Assembly: GCA_021399445.1 (NCBI GenBank)
Contig: JAJTUQ010000003.1
Span: forward strand, 6,882,001 to 6,946,000
Reading direction: 5' to 3'
DNA from: Xylogone sp. PMI_703
Taxonomy: Eukaryota > Ascomycota > Leotiomycetes
Length of the DNA stretch: 64,000 nucleotides
Below are positions 37,321-50,706 of the stretch, piece after piece. A program made the translations under genes and the position numbers. The notes below the pieces were generated by a model. That model did no database searches. It saw only the letters and a program-made list of their open reading frames with translations, and had not been told where the DNA came from. Each line of letters begins with the position of its first letter. Position 1 is the stretch's first letter.

Positions 37321-37976
37321 TTTTCATACACGTCCTCGAACTGCTTGACCATCTCGTCTGTCAGGGGAACAGTAGAGAAGCGCCTCAGTGCGGCCATGTT
37401 TATTTCCCGTGTGATCTTCTCGCCCTCGCCGACCATCTCCTCTAAGACCTCGAAATAGCGGAGGAAGAAGCCCGGGGTGGCGGTGTTAATGAATACTGCA
37501 TCTTCGTCAAATGGATTGCTGAACTTGTGCGGCAACCGGATGGGCACCGTTATCAGCTCCCCAGGCCCAGCATCTATATAGCCGCGTCCAGGTGCGTGGA
37601 AGCGCACTTTTCCTTTCTGTCACCAATCTCAGCTAAGAATTCAAACTAATTCAAACGTGTGGAACATCTTCTGCCATACCGTCACATAGAATGTCTCGTC
37701 GTGCATTTCATGAAAATGGAAGACAGGCCCGTCGGTGTGAGCGGGAATTAAGCTTTCAATAATCCCTATGCGGTATTGCGTCTGTTTACCATCCTGCAAT
37801 ATACGGTACTTGTCTAGTCACGGTCAGCCAGAGGATATGATATTGCTATTAATGGGCCAATTACATTCGCCCATCCTTCTCCAAGGCATCTTTTTTGGGT
37901 CTGCGTGGCCGATGGTGAGGGTCTGCGAGTAATTGTTCGTGCCATTGTCAACTTTGCCTTCCATTACGTTTGTCAT
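37314..37976 (-). CDS. cupin-fold protein
   Basis: Three exons, 37976-37865, 37813-37680 and 37616-37314, give 182 residues. The small beta-barrel shows the cupin motif 1 metal ligands FHFHEMHDETFYVTKG (about residues 70-85, His, His, Glu) and motif 2 PHKFSNPFDEDAVF (about 115, His). All four usual ligands are present. The ATG at 37976 was chosen because an in-frame GTG further up has no support. Small cupins in fungal polyketide clusters act as oxygenases, cyclases or decarboxylation helpers. It is divergent from the halogenase 536 bp away, so a shared promoter is likely. Its specific reaction cannot be read from sequence. Confidence 0.8.
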
Positions 37977-38512
37977 TGTGGCGGGATGAAGTCTACGGGT
38001 GCGAATGGAATAAGGAAACGCAGCATTGGCAACGTTGCGGTCGTCCACTGTAGCTTAAGACTTATAATAGCTAACGACACGTCGGACTTTCCACGTGATA
38101 GTAACTGAGAATGGAAATATTGAAGTGTTGATGACGCCCGGGTGCCGAGATGCTGGCGCCGAGAGTACCAGAGAGCGTTTAGCCCGTTCATTGCTCACAA
38201 TACAGTAAGCTAAACTAGTCTAATTTAGGTTTTCAAGATTAAGTTTTTGAGCCCATAACTCCATAGTTGTAATCCATCTAGACTAATCCCATAACTATGA
38301 ATACAACCAGGTTAAATCGGAATCCGAGGTGCGAGGACCTCCCGAGAGCGCGAGGTTCGGCAGCCGTATGCGAATCAATAAGTCGACCTTTAACCATGGA
38401 GCCCAGGGCTGTCCAACTTCTCACGCCATTATCACGTTGTATACTTTAGTGCCTTTGCACCTTCATCTGCAGAGTTCTGTACAACAGAAGCATACTGCAC
38501 CGCGAACCAAAA
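37977..38512. promoter_or_regulatory. divergent promoter region cupin/halogenase
   Basis: 536 bp between two divergently transcribed cluster genes. No specific operator is recognisable; a palindrome-like GCCGAGAG/CTCTCGG pair was not found. Role inferred from layout only. Confidence 0.35.
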
Positions 38513-40445
<1,933 letters not shown>

Positions 40446-41493
40446 TCTGATTCTACCAAATACAGTTAGAAGTGGATATGCCAAAACTCTGCTATGAATT
40501 TATACTTGGCCATACCATGAGGAGTAGCGCACGATTGTAATGTAGATCAGAGAAGGCTTGAAGTAGGAGAAAGAGTCTCATGGGAAGCAGCGCTGTTAGA
40601 CATTGATCTGAACCCATATATTGAGCCTAGAGATACTGTTCTCCTCTCTTTTCTTTCGTTTAGTCTCATCAATAAAGTACAATATTCTGTTATACCATTT
40701 GTACAATTGCGTACTCCAAGGTAATTTACGGCGAGATTCTACGCTGTTGATAACTGGCCCTAGTCTGCACCCTTCTAAGCGCCTCCGAAGGACTAGCACT
40801 TTCCGTGCCCCATAGCTTTCAGCGAACCTGAGAAGTTAGCATCTAGTAATATGCACACTTAGCCGTTAACTACTATACCAAATCGGCTCTACCACTATGG
40901 CTAGGGTGGCTGGTTTTTCAATACTTGATTCTCCCGTAGTCAGAGGAAGCAGTTGACACACGGAAGCAAGTGACATAATAGAACTGATTTTCACAGCAAA
41001 ATTTGAAAAAGGTTGATTTTTGTCTAATCAATTTCAAAACTGAAATAATTGTAATTCCTCTTTAATTCCATGTTGTTTTACGCTTAACTCATAAATGACA
41101 GAATTGCAACACAAGGAAACTCGGGCACTGTCTACAGTGGATTTGTAGACTGTACAGATAACTGCCGTTTTGGTAAAAATCACGAACTAAGTGCCTAACT
41201 TGGCAAGACCCCATCGCTCACCTTGAATCTCCAAATAAGTTCTGTTTCGAGCAGAAATGTAAAATAAAGTACCAAATTTGGTAAGTTCCGACCTTCTTGC
41301 GACGGATCAGTTTCATTAATGGCAATCGTACTGATAATGGGTAATATGAAGCTGTGTAAATGGGTCTCCAACAATAAACGCTGCAATGACTCCTCCTTCT
41401 GAAAGCTATAAAGGTGTGGCTTCTCTCAATTTTTAAAAGACAAAAAATCCTCTCTTATCATAATTGTTGACAGTTACTGATATTTACTACAAG
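40446..41493. other. intergenic region
   Basis: About 1 kb between halogenase and dioxygenase genes, AT-rich near the right end; promoter of the dioxygenase expected. No gene seen. Confidence 0.5.
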
Positions 41494-42446
41494 ATGCCTG
41501 TGGATCAATTTGATTGCATTGCCAACCCCAAGGCGGACGAGATCATTGCATCTCTTATTCACAACGGTGGCTGCGTCCTCCGCAACTTCATTGCTGACGC
41601 CACAATCCTCGATACAATTGAAAAAGACGTCCGCCCGTATATCCAGGCAGGCCATGGGAGGGAGTTGACCTCTTCCCACCTGAAACCCGACGAGCTATGG
41701 GCTTGATCGGCAAGTCGCGCGCCTTTACTCATGCTATTCCTGCTAACCGTCTGTACCGCGATATCTGCTCGCGGCTTCTCTCCTCAACATATCGATCTTG
41801 GTACGGCTACCAACTAAACACTACAGTCTCGGAACCCCAGTTGAGCAACACAATCGTCTTCTCCATCCGTCCAGGCGCCAAGCGCCAAGAGCTGCACCGC
41901 GACGACTCAATTCATCATAACCAACTGCCAGAGCTACGAAACTACCAAGACTATCGAATCGGGAGAGACACTAGTGTAGGTCTCTTTGTGGCCGGCAAGA
42001 AGATTACGCGAGTAAACGGTGCTACACGGTTCATTCCAGGGTCGCATCTCTGGGGCGAAGAAAGATGCCCTGACGAGGAATTAGCTTTCTATGCCGAGCT
42101 GCAGCCTGGCGATGCGTTTATTATGCTTGCTTCTTGCTATCATGGAGGAAGTGCAAATACAACTACAGATGAAGAGAGGCTTGTTTACAGCTGTTTTATG
42201 ACCAAGGGATTTCTTCGGCAGGCTTGTCCACCCTCACAACTGAATTTTTGGGTTCATTGCTAATTTGATGTGAAGGAGGAAAACCAGTATCTTGCAAAGC
42301 CCCCTGAACGAGTCAGACAGTATCCTCGGGATGTGCAGAGGCTTATTGGGTATTCAGTCAGTAAGCCCTTTTTGGGCTGGGTTGACCTTGATGACCCTCT
42401 CAAGGTTTTGTATGGCGATGGCTTTGAAAATGAGGGGATGCAGTGA
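41494..42446 (+). pseudogene. phytanoyl-CoA-dioxygenase-family (FtmOx1/AsqJ-like) oxygenase with a frameshift
   Basis: Two exons, 41494-42221 and 42276-42446. The N-terminal frame (MPVDQFDCIANP to about residue 55) runs into a stop at 41704. The body continues in the +1 frame from FPPETRRAMGLIGKSR (about 41670). The body holds the Fe(II) ligands HRDD (about 41900) and the distal His in YHGGSANT, plus the 2-oxoglutarate Arg in DEERLVYS. One base missing from a G run near 41655-41665 would explain the break; an assembly error is possible. The intron has a GC donor (CAG/GCTTGT) and AG acceptor, and joining across it gives FLRQEENQYLAKPP, typical of the family. If repaired it would hydroxylate, desaturate or endoperoxidise the polyketide. 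Confidence 0.75.
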
Positions 42447-42606
42447 AGCTTGGTTACGTTGCACTCTGCCACCTTCAGTAGGAGGAATGCTCAATGTGGG
42501 AGAAAGGGGTATTATTACAGGGGGGAAATTAGGCATCTTGTGAAATAGAACGCTTATTACAATGCACACGTCATGTTCCCAAGAACTAAACCAGTTGTGC
42601 AAAACA

Positions 42607-44040
42607 TCAAACCGCCAACAGCGGCTTGCCATCCCAGGCTTTGGCATTTTCCAGCCAACATTCCGGCTCTTTTTTCCATAGATCTTCAAGGAAAGATGTC
42701 ACAATTTCGTAATTTCTGAAACCAGTCTTCTTGATAATGTCCCTGTACCACTTTAACACCAGACACTGCTTGTCCCTAGAGCCGTGGTATTCGGTCCCAG
42801 CAATGAAAACCGGCCACATTAAGTGTTGGATCAGCGCGCCGATATTTGCACAGTTTTCCAATTTCTCAAACAGCTCTTGCATTGTGAGGAACATCACAGC
42901 ATCTGCAGGTGTAAAGTGGTAGACACACCGGTAGGCATACAACAGTGCCGCAATGTGATGAACGTCAACTAGGTGGATGAAGTTGAGGCGAGTGGATTCG
43001 TCACCAAGAGCTGCTGATGTCGCCGCACTCATTAAAGTGAGACCACGAGTCCTCTCAAACTCGATCCGCAGGGCAGCTGGAGTAGGAACTCTGTGAGCGG
43101 CCGTATTTATATCTGTGCTATAGAGTGTGATTTGATGAATAAGTCTTATATATTCTGACAGCAGGGCTTCCAGATCACCAAGCCTCGGTAGCACCACATC
43201 ATCAGTCCCAAGGTAAAGGCATGTTGTTGTTGATGCAAAGACGTCGTGAATTGAGAACTGAGCCCGCAGAAATCTAAATAGCTCGCTTGATTCAGCACTA
43301 GAATCCGAAAATCCGTTGATGAAGAGGCATGCGCCGAGACGATGCGAGTACCATGCTGTAGACGTGTCCCCAATGCACTCATAGTTGGAAAGGATGAGCA
43401 TCGCGGCGAGGATCCATTCCGCAGTCTCCTGGTCTAAGACTTCTCACTGCTCTTCGCTGCCGAGGCGCTCTATGATTCTGGACAGCTCTTGAGTAATTCT
43501 CAAAATAACCACATCGCGTGCCTTGGGGGCAAATGTAGTGAGTGGTGATGGTGCGGAGGCCATATGCTCTGCCGATACTGCGAGTATGGCAAGCAATATG
43601 ATGGGGGATGATCTCGCCTTAGGTACAACAAGCCGCCTATAAGGATTCAAAGGCGAATCTACCCAAATCATGTTTCCAGCGATTCGTCTCGAGTAGTAAG
43701 AGACTAAATACTCAATCTCACTTGCGTTTGGCGCCCCGGGGGCCATTTTGGCTATCTTTGCAGCAGCCTCAGTCCAGGATGATTTTGACAATCCACCAGA
43801 GGAAACGACATCTTGAGACGCATCCTTGGGGTATTGCAGTCCTTTGAGACGGCCACGTACTGCCAGAGCATTTATCCATCGTAGATTTCGTCCATAACCT
43901 GAGTATTCTATACTTCGATTCATACATTTGACACAAGATGGTGTAGTGCGATCACAACGGATCATCCGGCGGACACAGATTTTGCAATCCCTTGCGTTGC
44001 GCCCGGCGAATGCTACATTTTCAATTGTGCCGGTGCCCAT
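42607..44040 (-). pseudogene. Zn2Cys6 transcription factor with nonsense codon and lost zinc ligand
   Basis: Single exon of 478 codons, read from 44040. The binuclear zinc cluster CKICVRRMIRCDRTTPSC plus VKC is followed by six residues and then Tyr (TAC at 43903-43905) where the sixth Cys belongs. This is a single-base change from TGC. A TGA at 43444-43446 interrupts the frame after SEEQ; on both sides the frame is the same and the downstream part (ETAEWILAAMLILSNYECIG) is a normal fungal regulator body, so this is a simple nonsense mutation, not an intron. Intact relatives activate the cluster in which they sit. Here both DNA binding and full-length protein look lost. A 198-residue truncated product remains possible. 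Confidence 0.85.
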
Positions 44041-45180
44041 TGTTTAAATTGCCAACTGTGATGGAAGGTTATAGCCAAGTATGCTGTTAATATGGACTAC
44101 AGGTTCACAGTTTTCTTTGCCTGAGAGTTTTGAAGGTTGTGAATGAGTCAAGCCGTGGGGCGATAATTTGAGAGTCTTTGCACTTAACTAAAAGCTTACT
44201 AGTTAAAACATAGTAAATGTCATGAACTAATTAAGTACATGAAAGGTATAATAGTCATCTCGCCAGGATTTGTTATAACATAATGCTACATAACAAGAAG
44301 TACATCCTCAAGTTGACTGAAAAACTCTTTTTTTAGTTAGATTAACGCGTATTTTGACCAGTTGTTATGATTTAACTGTTACGAACCCCACCTGGGTGTT
44401 GTTACGAACCAATCTATCTCATTTTCTTGAGATGGTGAAGAAGGCGGATTCCAGCTTTCTTCTTGGAAACGACTGCAATAAAGATCCGTCTATACAGTCT
44501 CTAATTATCAATCTTCTTCAGCCGTCGAGTACCCAGAGACACATCAAGACTCACCTGAGATCCCAGAAGCTGCCTCATCATATAATGGGAAAACGGTATA
44601 ACTAATTGATCAAAACAAAATATCGGTCAAGAAGCACTTCGAAAACCAAACCATACTCGATTGCGCTTTAACACTATCTGGGGAAGGGATTGGAACTTCA
44701 CCTCAATATTGGGCAGTGCGCAAATTACTATGAAATCTGTAAAAGAATCCTATGCAACAATATGCGCGCATCGCAAATATGAATCACTTGTCTATATTCG
44801 CTCTTCTAAGGTATTTATCCGCGGATTTTCGTTAGAATTTACTATAGGGGCAAACGTTACTGAACATATACAACTTTGCCCTAGTCTTACTATGTATAGA
44901 ATAGTGGATATAATTTATGATTTTATAACTATTTCTACTATAGGACTGATTAATACGCTAAAGGCAAAATTATATCCCCGTTTAATAGGGTAGTAGACGA
45001 GGATACAATATTGCGTGTAAACACTCATATAATATCTTTCATGTTTTCACAAAGTTGATCATTGTAGCGTGCTGTTGTGTCGGGCTGTTATGAGCATTGT
45101 AGCATTTTGATTTCACAAAGCGCTGATGCTCTGGCCAAAGACAGGTAAGTCGTATATACCATATTTATTTTCACTCTGTA

Positions 45181-45275
45181 AAGTACTTGCAGTTTTAAGA
45201 CGAAAAAATTATAACACTTATGATCTGAATAACTACTGAAATGGATAAAGAAACATCATGATTGATATACAATGC
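45181..45275 (+). repeat. diverged direct repeat, copy 1
   Basis: About 95 bp matching 45558-45647 in the same orientation with scattered mismatches and indels (shared blocks such as AATAACTACT and ATCATGA). It lies upstream of the P450 relic. Confidence 0.7.
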
Positions 45276-45308
45276 CAGCTACGAATATTCCCATTTTAGG
45301 GAGCTATT

Positions 45309-45506
45309 ATGAATGGGTATATGTTATCCCCGAATGGCTGTATTCGTGCATGGACTATGACATACATTATCGTCCAAACCCCACAGCATGAGTCTATCCG
45401 CCAGAGGTTTTTATCAGCGACTTACCAAGCTATTCATTTCAGAGTCGTATTTGATGTTCTATTGCTATGTAGGCCGAACAATTCGGTATCCGGCTTCCGA
45501 TGCTGA
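45309..45506 (+). pseudogene. cytochrome P450 relic
   Basis: A short open frame whose middle (HESIRQRFLSATYQ) resembles the HNIRQRFYHIAFSQ segment of the intact P450 that follows. It sits behind a copy of that gene's upstream sequence. Nothing else of a P450 is left, so it reads as the remnant of a tandem duplication. Confidence 0.4.
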
Positions 45507-45557
45507 ATCTTGTTGCGCAGGACTCTCGTTGGATCGATCCGGGTCCCGTGTCCCGTC

Positions 45558-45647
45558 AAGTGCTTGCATTTTCAAGACGAAAATATTAACACGTTTCAGA
45601 TCTCAATAACTACTTAAATGAATAAGGAATCATGACGATATACAACA
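45558..45647 (+). repeat. diverged direct repeat, copy 2 (P450 upstream region)
   Basis: Partner of 45181-45275, ending 46 bp before the P450 start codon, so it is probably part of that promoter or 5' leader. Confidence 0.7.
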
Positions 45648-45692
45648 CAGGTGTTTTGTAGGTATACTTGGATATACCTAATCAGGTCCATA

Positions 45693-47359
45693 ATGGCTAC
45701 CCCAAACACCGGATTCCTGGCCCGAGCTGGAGAATCCTCTCTAGAGCTTGCGAGCCATATCACCGCTAGATTTGGGATCAGGAACACAGCGGTGATTGTG
45801 ATCATTACTATCTTTCTTGGCTATAATATCATCAGAGTAAGTCTTACGCTTTCCAAAGTGGGCTATCTCTAACCAGGCTGCAGCGGATCCAAGTGGCCTA
45901 CTTCTCGCCGTTAAGCCGCATTCCGGGACCATGGCATGCACACCTGACTGGCCTCAACCTCAAGCTGAACATTCTGCGAGGGAATCGAGTTAATTATGTA
46001 CATGCACTGCACGTAAAATACGGCCCATACGTTCGGGTCGCCCACAATGAGGTCGTAACATGCGATCCCGCCGCCGCGAAGGACATCCACGCAGTTGGCA
46101 CACGTTGGCGCAAGTGTGTTCCCCAACAAACTACTCCAAATATCTTCAGCATTGCAGATCCAAAAAAGCATAACATCCGGCAGCGGTTCTATCACATAGC
46201 CTTCAGCCAGGCGGGCTTAAGGGAGAGAATGGAACCAAAAGTATTGGACCTGGCATTGGAGGCGGCAAAAGGAATCAAAAAAGACGCTGAGAGTAATGGT
46301 GGCCTTGTCAACGTGCATGAGTGGTTCATGCTCTTTGGCAACGACGTGATGTGCATATTGACGTTTGGTGAAGGCTTTGGGTTAATCCGGCAGGGCAAGA
46401 GACTAGAAGATGTTGTGACGCCGGTATATGTCCACCAGATGATTGGCTGGATAGAGCTCTCTCTCCCCATTTTCTTGTTTGGTCGATTCGTTCTATCACG
46501 CTTTTCAGCACGTGCGCAAAGGATCTTCTGCGCAGATGTGAAACTTAATCCTACCAAGAATGAAACCGTGGCACAATTGAATATGAGGCCGAAGAATGAA
46601 GAAGGACGAACAGTGTTTGCGCAGGCCATTGAGGATGCCAAGGGAGACGAATTGCTTAAAAGCCACGGTAAGACACGCTTGACTGATGACGAGATCGCAG
46701 CGGACGCATTAGGCTTTCGATTAGCTGGATCGGAACCCGCCAGTGTCACCCTGACGTATTTGATATGGTGTGTCCTGAAGCGTCCAGAGGTGCAAAAGTT
46801 AGTGGAGGAAGAAGTCGCAGACGTTGAAATTACGGATGAGGCCACCGAGAAGCTACCGATCCTCAGTGCTGTGATCCTAGAGACGCTGCGCCTATGGGGC
46901 GGAAACGCAACGGCTATGAGAAGGAGGGAGGATGAGACCGCAGAGGGGACGGTTCTCGGCGGATACCGCATCCCCAAAGGAACGACAGTATCAACGCAAG
47001 CATATTCGTTACACCGCAATCCAGATGTATGGGAAGACGCTTACAGGTAAGGCAGTACAAGTATCCGCTGACGGTCAAAGTACTGATAACTTGCCAGGTT
47101 CGACCACACGAGATGGCTAGACCCGTCCCAAAGCCACGCCCTTGCGCAAGATCGCTTCCAGCCGTTCAATGTAGGCACCCGTATGTGCGCTGCATATCAT
47201 CTTGCTATGATGGAGATACGTCTCATGGCTACCGTGTTCTTCAAGACTTTCCCTGGAGCAAAATTGGCTCCATCTGTAACCGATGAAAGCATGGAGATGA
47301 TAGATCGATTCAACCTAATTCCTAAATATCACCGTTGTGAGATTATTGTAAAACCTTAA
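45693..47359 (+). CDS. cytochrome P450 monooxygenase
   Basis: Three exons, 45693-45836, 45884-47046 and 47098-47359, give 522 residues. An N-terminal membrane anchor (TAVIVIITIFLGYNII) is followed by the proline hinge SRIPGPWHA. Then come the I-helix region LAGSEPASVTLTYL, in which the usual AGxDT reads AGSEP, the K-helix ETLRL, and the haem loop FNVGTRMC with the Cys ligand in exon 3. All essential motifs are present, although the I-helix acid/Thr pair is atypical, which may alter oxygen activation. It should sit on the ER membrane and hydroxylate or couple the polyketide. The gene lies within the cluster next to the broken regulator. Confidence 0.92.
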
Positions 47360-48854
47360 AAGAGCTTTATTAGTATATATAACTCTTAGAATAAAGTTTT
47401 AGAAATAAAGAGTTTATAAGATAAACATAAGGAAGTATGTAATTAATTATAAGTACATAATAAGTAGTTATTTCAGAAACTGTCGTACCGACTACTTGTA
47501 ACAGCAAATCAACCGGCCTGAATTTGGAGTCAATAAGATCGGTAGTAGAAAGTACGGGCCTCCTGATTCTCTATCCATATTGTTCATCACTACTAGGGAG
47601 ATCATAGCTGTGGTGGCAAACTAGAATTGTAGCTAATTATGAGTTCAAATAGTGTTGCGAGCCTCCGTGTCGGCCCTCTCCATAGCCACTCGGTCCTTAT
47701 ACCCCTTGTCTTCCGCGAATAAAGTATTATCTATCTTCGATAGTGAAGGGCACACAGAGCAAGTTTGGCCAAGATACGGATATAGAAACATCTAAGCAAT
47801 TCTGAGTATATTTCCAGATAGCCCTACGCGGTAGACAATATAATCTAGGAATAGATATCCCAGAGTCGATCTATCTTAATTTGAATGCTGTTACAATTTA
47901 TTGTTGTTACAAACCAAGTAATGTGACTCGTGATGATTATCTAATGGGTTATGGGGGTATTCAGTGGGACAGTTGGGCGGGATATGAAAATGGTGTTGCT
48001 AGTAGTACCACATTAATACGGAAACGATAGAACAAGTAATCAATTGTACTAATGATCGGATCATACTATACAAGTATTAGTATGAACAAAAGGATGAGAT
48101 TATGGCTACGGTTCATGGCCTAATAGCTATCCGTGTAGAATCGAATATATGCAATCCTATTTAGAGCAAGCATTCCAACCCTATTGGCTAGAAAAATAAT
48201 CTGTGGGGTAGAAAGAAGGGAAGTAAGGAGACCCTGCTCTTACTACTATATATAGAATCAGGTCGTTATAGCCGAGCCTATCCGGAATTGTATCCACCAA
48301 GCTCAGTTTCTACACTGTTGATTGCTAGTCCCCAGTCTCGTAGGGTCTCTATTGAAGCTGTCCCCTATGGCCTAAGGCCTAGAGATCGCTCGGCCAGCGG
48401 GCGTGGATAGTAAAGGAATGCAGGTCCTGAGCAACTGGCTATTATTCTCATCCTTATCAGGGACGGGCCCAAACCGTTTTCCATAGCGGGCTCACCTACG
48501 CAAAATCGTGCGAATGGATCAGGAGCACATTGTCCGAAGTAGTTGACCCTTGGAAAGAGCGCCCTTGAACCCAGTAATGATGAGGCAAGATCTACAAGAC
48601 GGTATAGACGGTCAAGCGACGGGGCTGAGTCTCCGGTGCCCGGACTCCGTCCTGCAAATGCATACAACATACAGGCACGAACTAGATCCAGGTTTTATGG
48701 CCAGGTACAGGATTATAAGACGTATGAGTAGGCAAGTAGAGGAAGGTTCCATTTGCGTATCCAGCTTTCTGCTGCCTTCTCGCAACCTATATTTTGGGCG
48801 TCGTACCTATTTCTCACATCGTTTCCACCTTTTATCGTAGCCCTTACCCTAGGA
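47360..48854. other. intergenic region with one repeat copy
   Basis: About 1.5 kb, AT-rich, between P450 and aldo/keto reductase. Contains the second copy of the 30-bp repeat at 48121-48150. No gene recognised. Confidence 0.5.
48121..48150 (-). repeat. 30-bp repeat, copy 2 (inverted match to 37054-37083)
   Basis: Exact reverse complement of 37054-37083, about 11 kb away, non-coding. Confidence 0.85.
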
Positions 48855-50159
48855 ATGAGAGAAATGGGGGACATCAGTGACCCTATTCTCAAGTCCATTA
48901 GTGAGACTAAGGCCAAATATGTACGTCTAGGCAAGAGTGGCCTCTATGTCTCCGTTCCCATCCTGGGCGCCATGGCATTTGGCAGTAAAGACTACCAACC
49001 TTGGGTGCTTGACGAGGAAGAATCCCTTCCAATCTTGAAGGCGGCGTACGATCGCGGGGTCAACACTTGGAACACCGCGAACGTGTATAGCAACGGGGTC
49101 AGCGAGGAGATCATTGGCAAGGTATGCCTGAACGAAGCCGTCTTATATCGATAGTGCGGGCTTGTTATAGATATTGCAGTCCTAAAACTGATTTTTTGCA
49201 GACTATCAAAAAGTATCAAATCCCACGAGAGAAGCTAGTTATCTTGACCAAGTGCTTTAACTGGGTCGGTGACTCGCCTAGCTCCAAAGCATGGATGCAT
49301 AGGCACAAGTGTAGAGAGAGCAAAGATCTTGTGAACCAAGGGGGCCTCTCGCGGAAGGCTATATTCTCGGCCGTGAATGCTAGCTTAAAGCGCATGGATA
49401 TCGAATATATCGACCTATTCCAAATCCACCGCTTTGACCCTTACACGCCAATAGAGGAGACTATGGAAGCACTGCATGATCTTGTGAAGGCTGGAAAAGT
49501 ACGCTATATCGGGGCCTCCAGCATGTGGGTGAGTAAACTAAAAGGATAGAATATTTATATCACAATCCGAGCTCAAGCGAAGCTACTCCGTATACCATGA
49601 AGCACTAAGCGGTGCCACAGAGGTTCAGAAACTTACTAATACTGCTCTTTTATACTAGACATATCAGTTCGCAATGATGCAGTTTTGCGCGGAGAAGAAT
49701 GGCTGGACGAAATTTATTAGTATGCAGAATCATTATAATCTACTTTACCGAGAGGAAGAGCGAGAAATGAACAAGTTCTGCAAGGAGACAGGAGTTGGCC
49801 TTATTCCATGGTCTCCGCTATGCAGAGGGCACCTCGCAAGGCCTGTTCCATCACCGACCGAACTCACTGCACGAGGGCTGGAAGAGAAGAAGATGGTGCA
49901 TATTTTGTCCTCTGGACATACCGAAACCGATCATGCTATTATCGGCCGCGTACAGGAACTGGCTGAAAAGAGGGGATGGACGATGACTGCTGTCGCATTA
50001 GCATGGATTAATAAGAGAGTGTCAAGCCCGGTTGTAGGGTGCAACAGCATCGTGAGGATAGATGATGCACTAGCCGCCCGGGATAAAGAGTTGACAGAGG
50101 AGGAGGAGAAGTATCTCGAAGAGCCGTACGTGACTAGGGACATTATAGGACATTACTAG
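48855..50159 (+). CDS. aldo/keto reductase (AKR) with Asp-to-Asn at the catalytic site
   Basis: Three exons, 48855-49121, 49202-49528 and 49659-50159, give 364 residues, typical of fungal versiconal-hemiacetal-acetate-reductase-like and aryl-alcohol-dehydrogenase-like AKRs. The start is [21 protein letters not shown]. The active-site strand reads [12 protein letters not shown], where the family has DTANVYSNG: the tetrad Asp is Asn (AAC at 49071-49073). The Tyr in this strand, Lys in VILTKCF and His in [10 protein letters not shown] are present. The NADPH-binding end is normal ([14 protein letters not shown]). The Asn may lower the rate or leave a binding role only. In the cluster it would reduce a carbonyl of the polyketide. 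Confidence 0.88.
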
Positions 50160-50706
50160 GTTACAACATGGGGAAATAGCGCATGAATTAGATGATAGCC
50201 TGCTCGAGCGATCAGTCAGTTACTTTAGCATATTATATTTTGGCATCTCTTTGGATCTGTGATAGGGCATCGTTACCTGGATAACACTCTTGTGTGTGTT
50301 CTATCATCCTCTCTGGGGCTAGATCGCTATTGCTTGATCCGAGGTGCTAGGAAGAGGACTCGGGTGTTACTCGGAAGTAAAATAGGGAATTTATTTAAGC
50401 TGGAAAACATGAGATTATCATGCACCAATCTTGACGTGAAGGAAAAGTGTTCTTGTGCAGAAAGGCGAGCGGAGCTGCTTGGCAATTTTGAGTGAACAAG
50501 AGCAAGTGGAATGTGAGACGATAAGGGACGCAAAGCGACTTGTTTTTGATCCTCGGTTGGTCTGGTGGGGTCTGCTTTTGGAAAGAGGCCCCTTTCGGAT
50601 CCCTTTCTGTTGGGAATAGCGGAAGGCTCCCATGACCAAAGAGATCGTAAATGGTCCACAATTCAGTTATATTAATAAACTAAGATAAGAAAGGGTGGCT
50701 ATCCAC
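50160..50706. other. intergenic region
   Basis: 3' flank of the aldo/keto reductase and 5' flank of the tRNA gene. No gene recognised. Confidence 0.5.

Larger units (their letters stand above)
44041..45692. other. AT-rich region with duplicated P450 upstream sequence
   Basis: About 1.65 kb. The left half (44.3-45.0 kb) holds short frames without recognisable domain. The right half holds a diverged direct repeat and a P450 relic, listed separately. Confidence 0.5.

Noticed and set aside
44661..44993. 110-residue plus-strand frame
   Set aside because: No domain, AT-rich composition, no splice partners; likely chance or an unreadable relic.
46192..47019. 275-residue minus-strand frame
   Set aside because: Antisense of the P450 coding exon, with P450 motifs clear on the plus strand.
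48365..48840. Short frames on both strands upstream of the AKR
   Set aside because: No domain; the AKR start and homology begin only at 48855.
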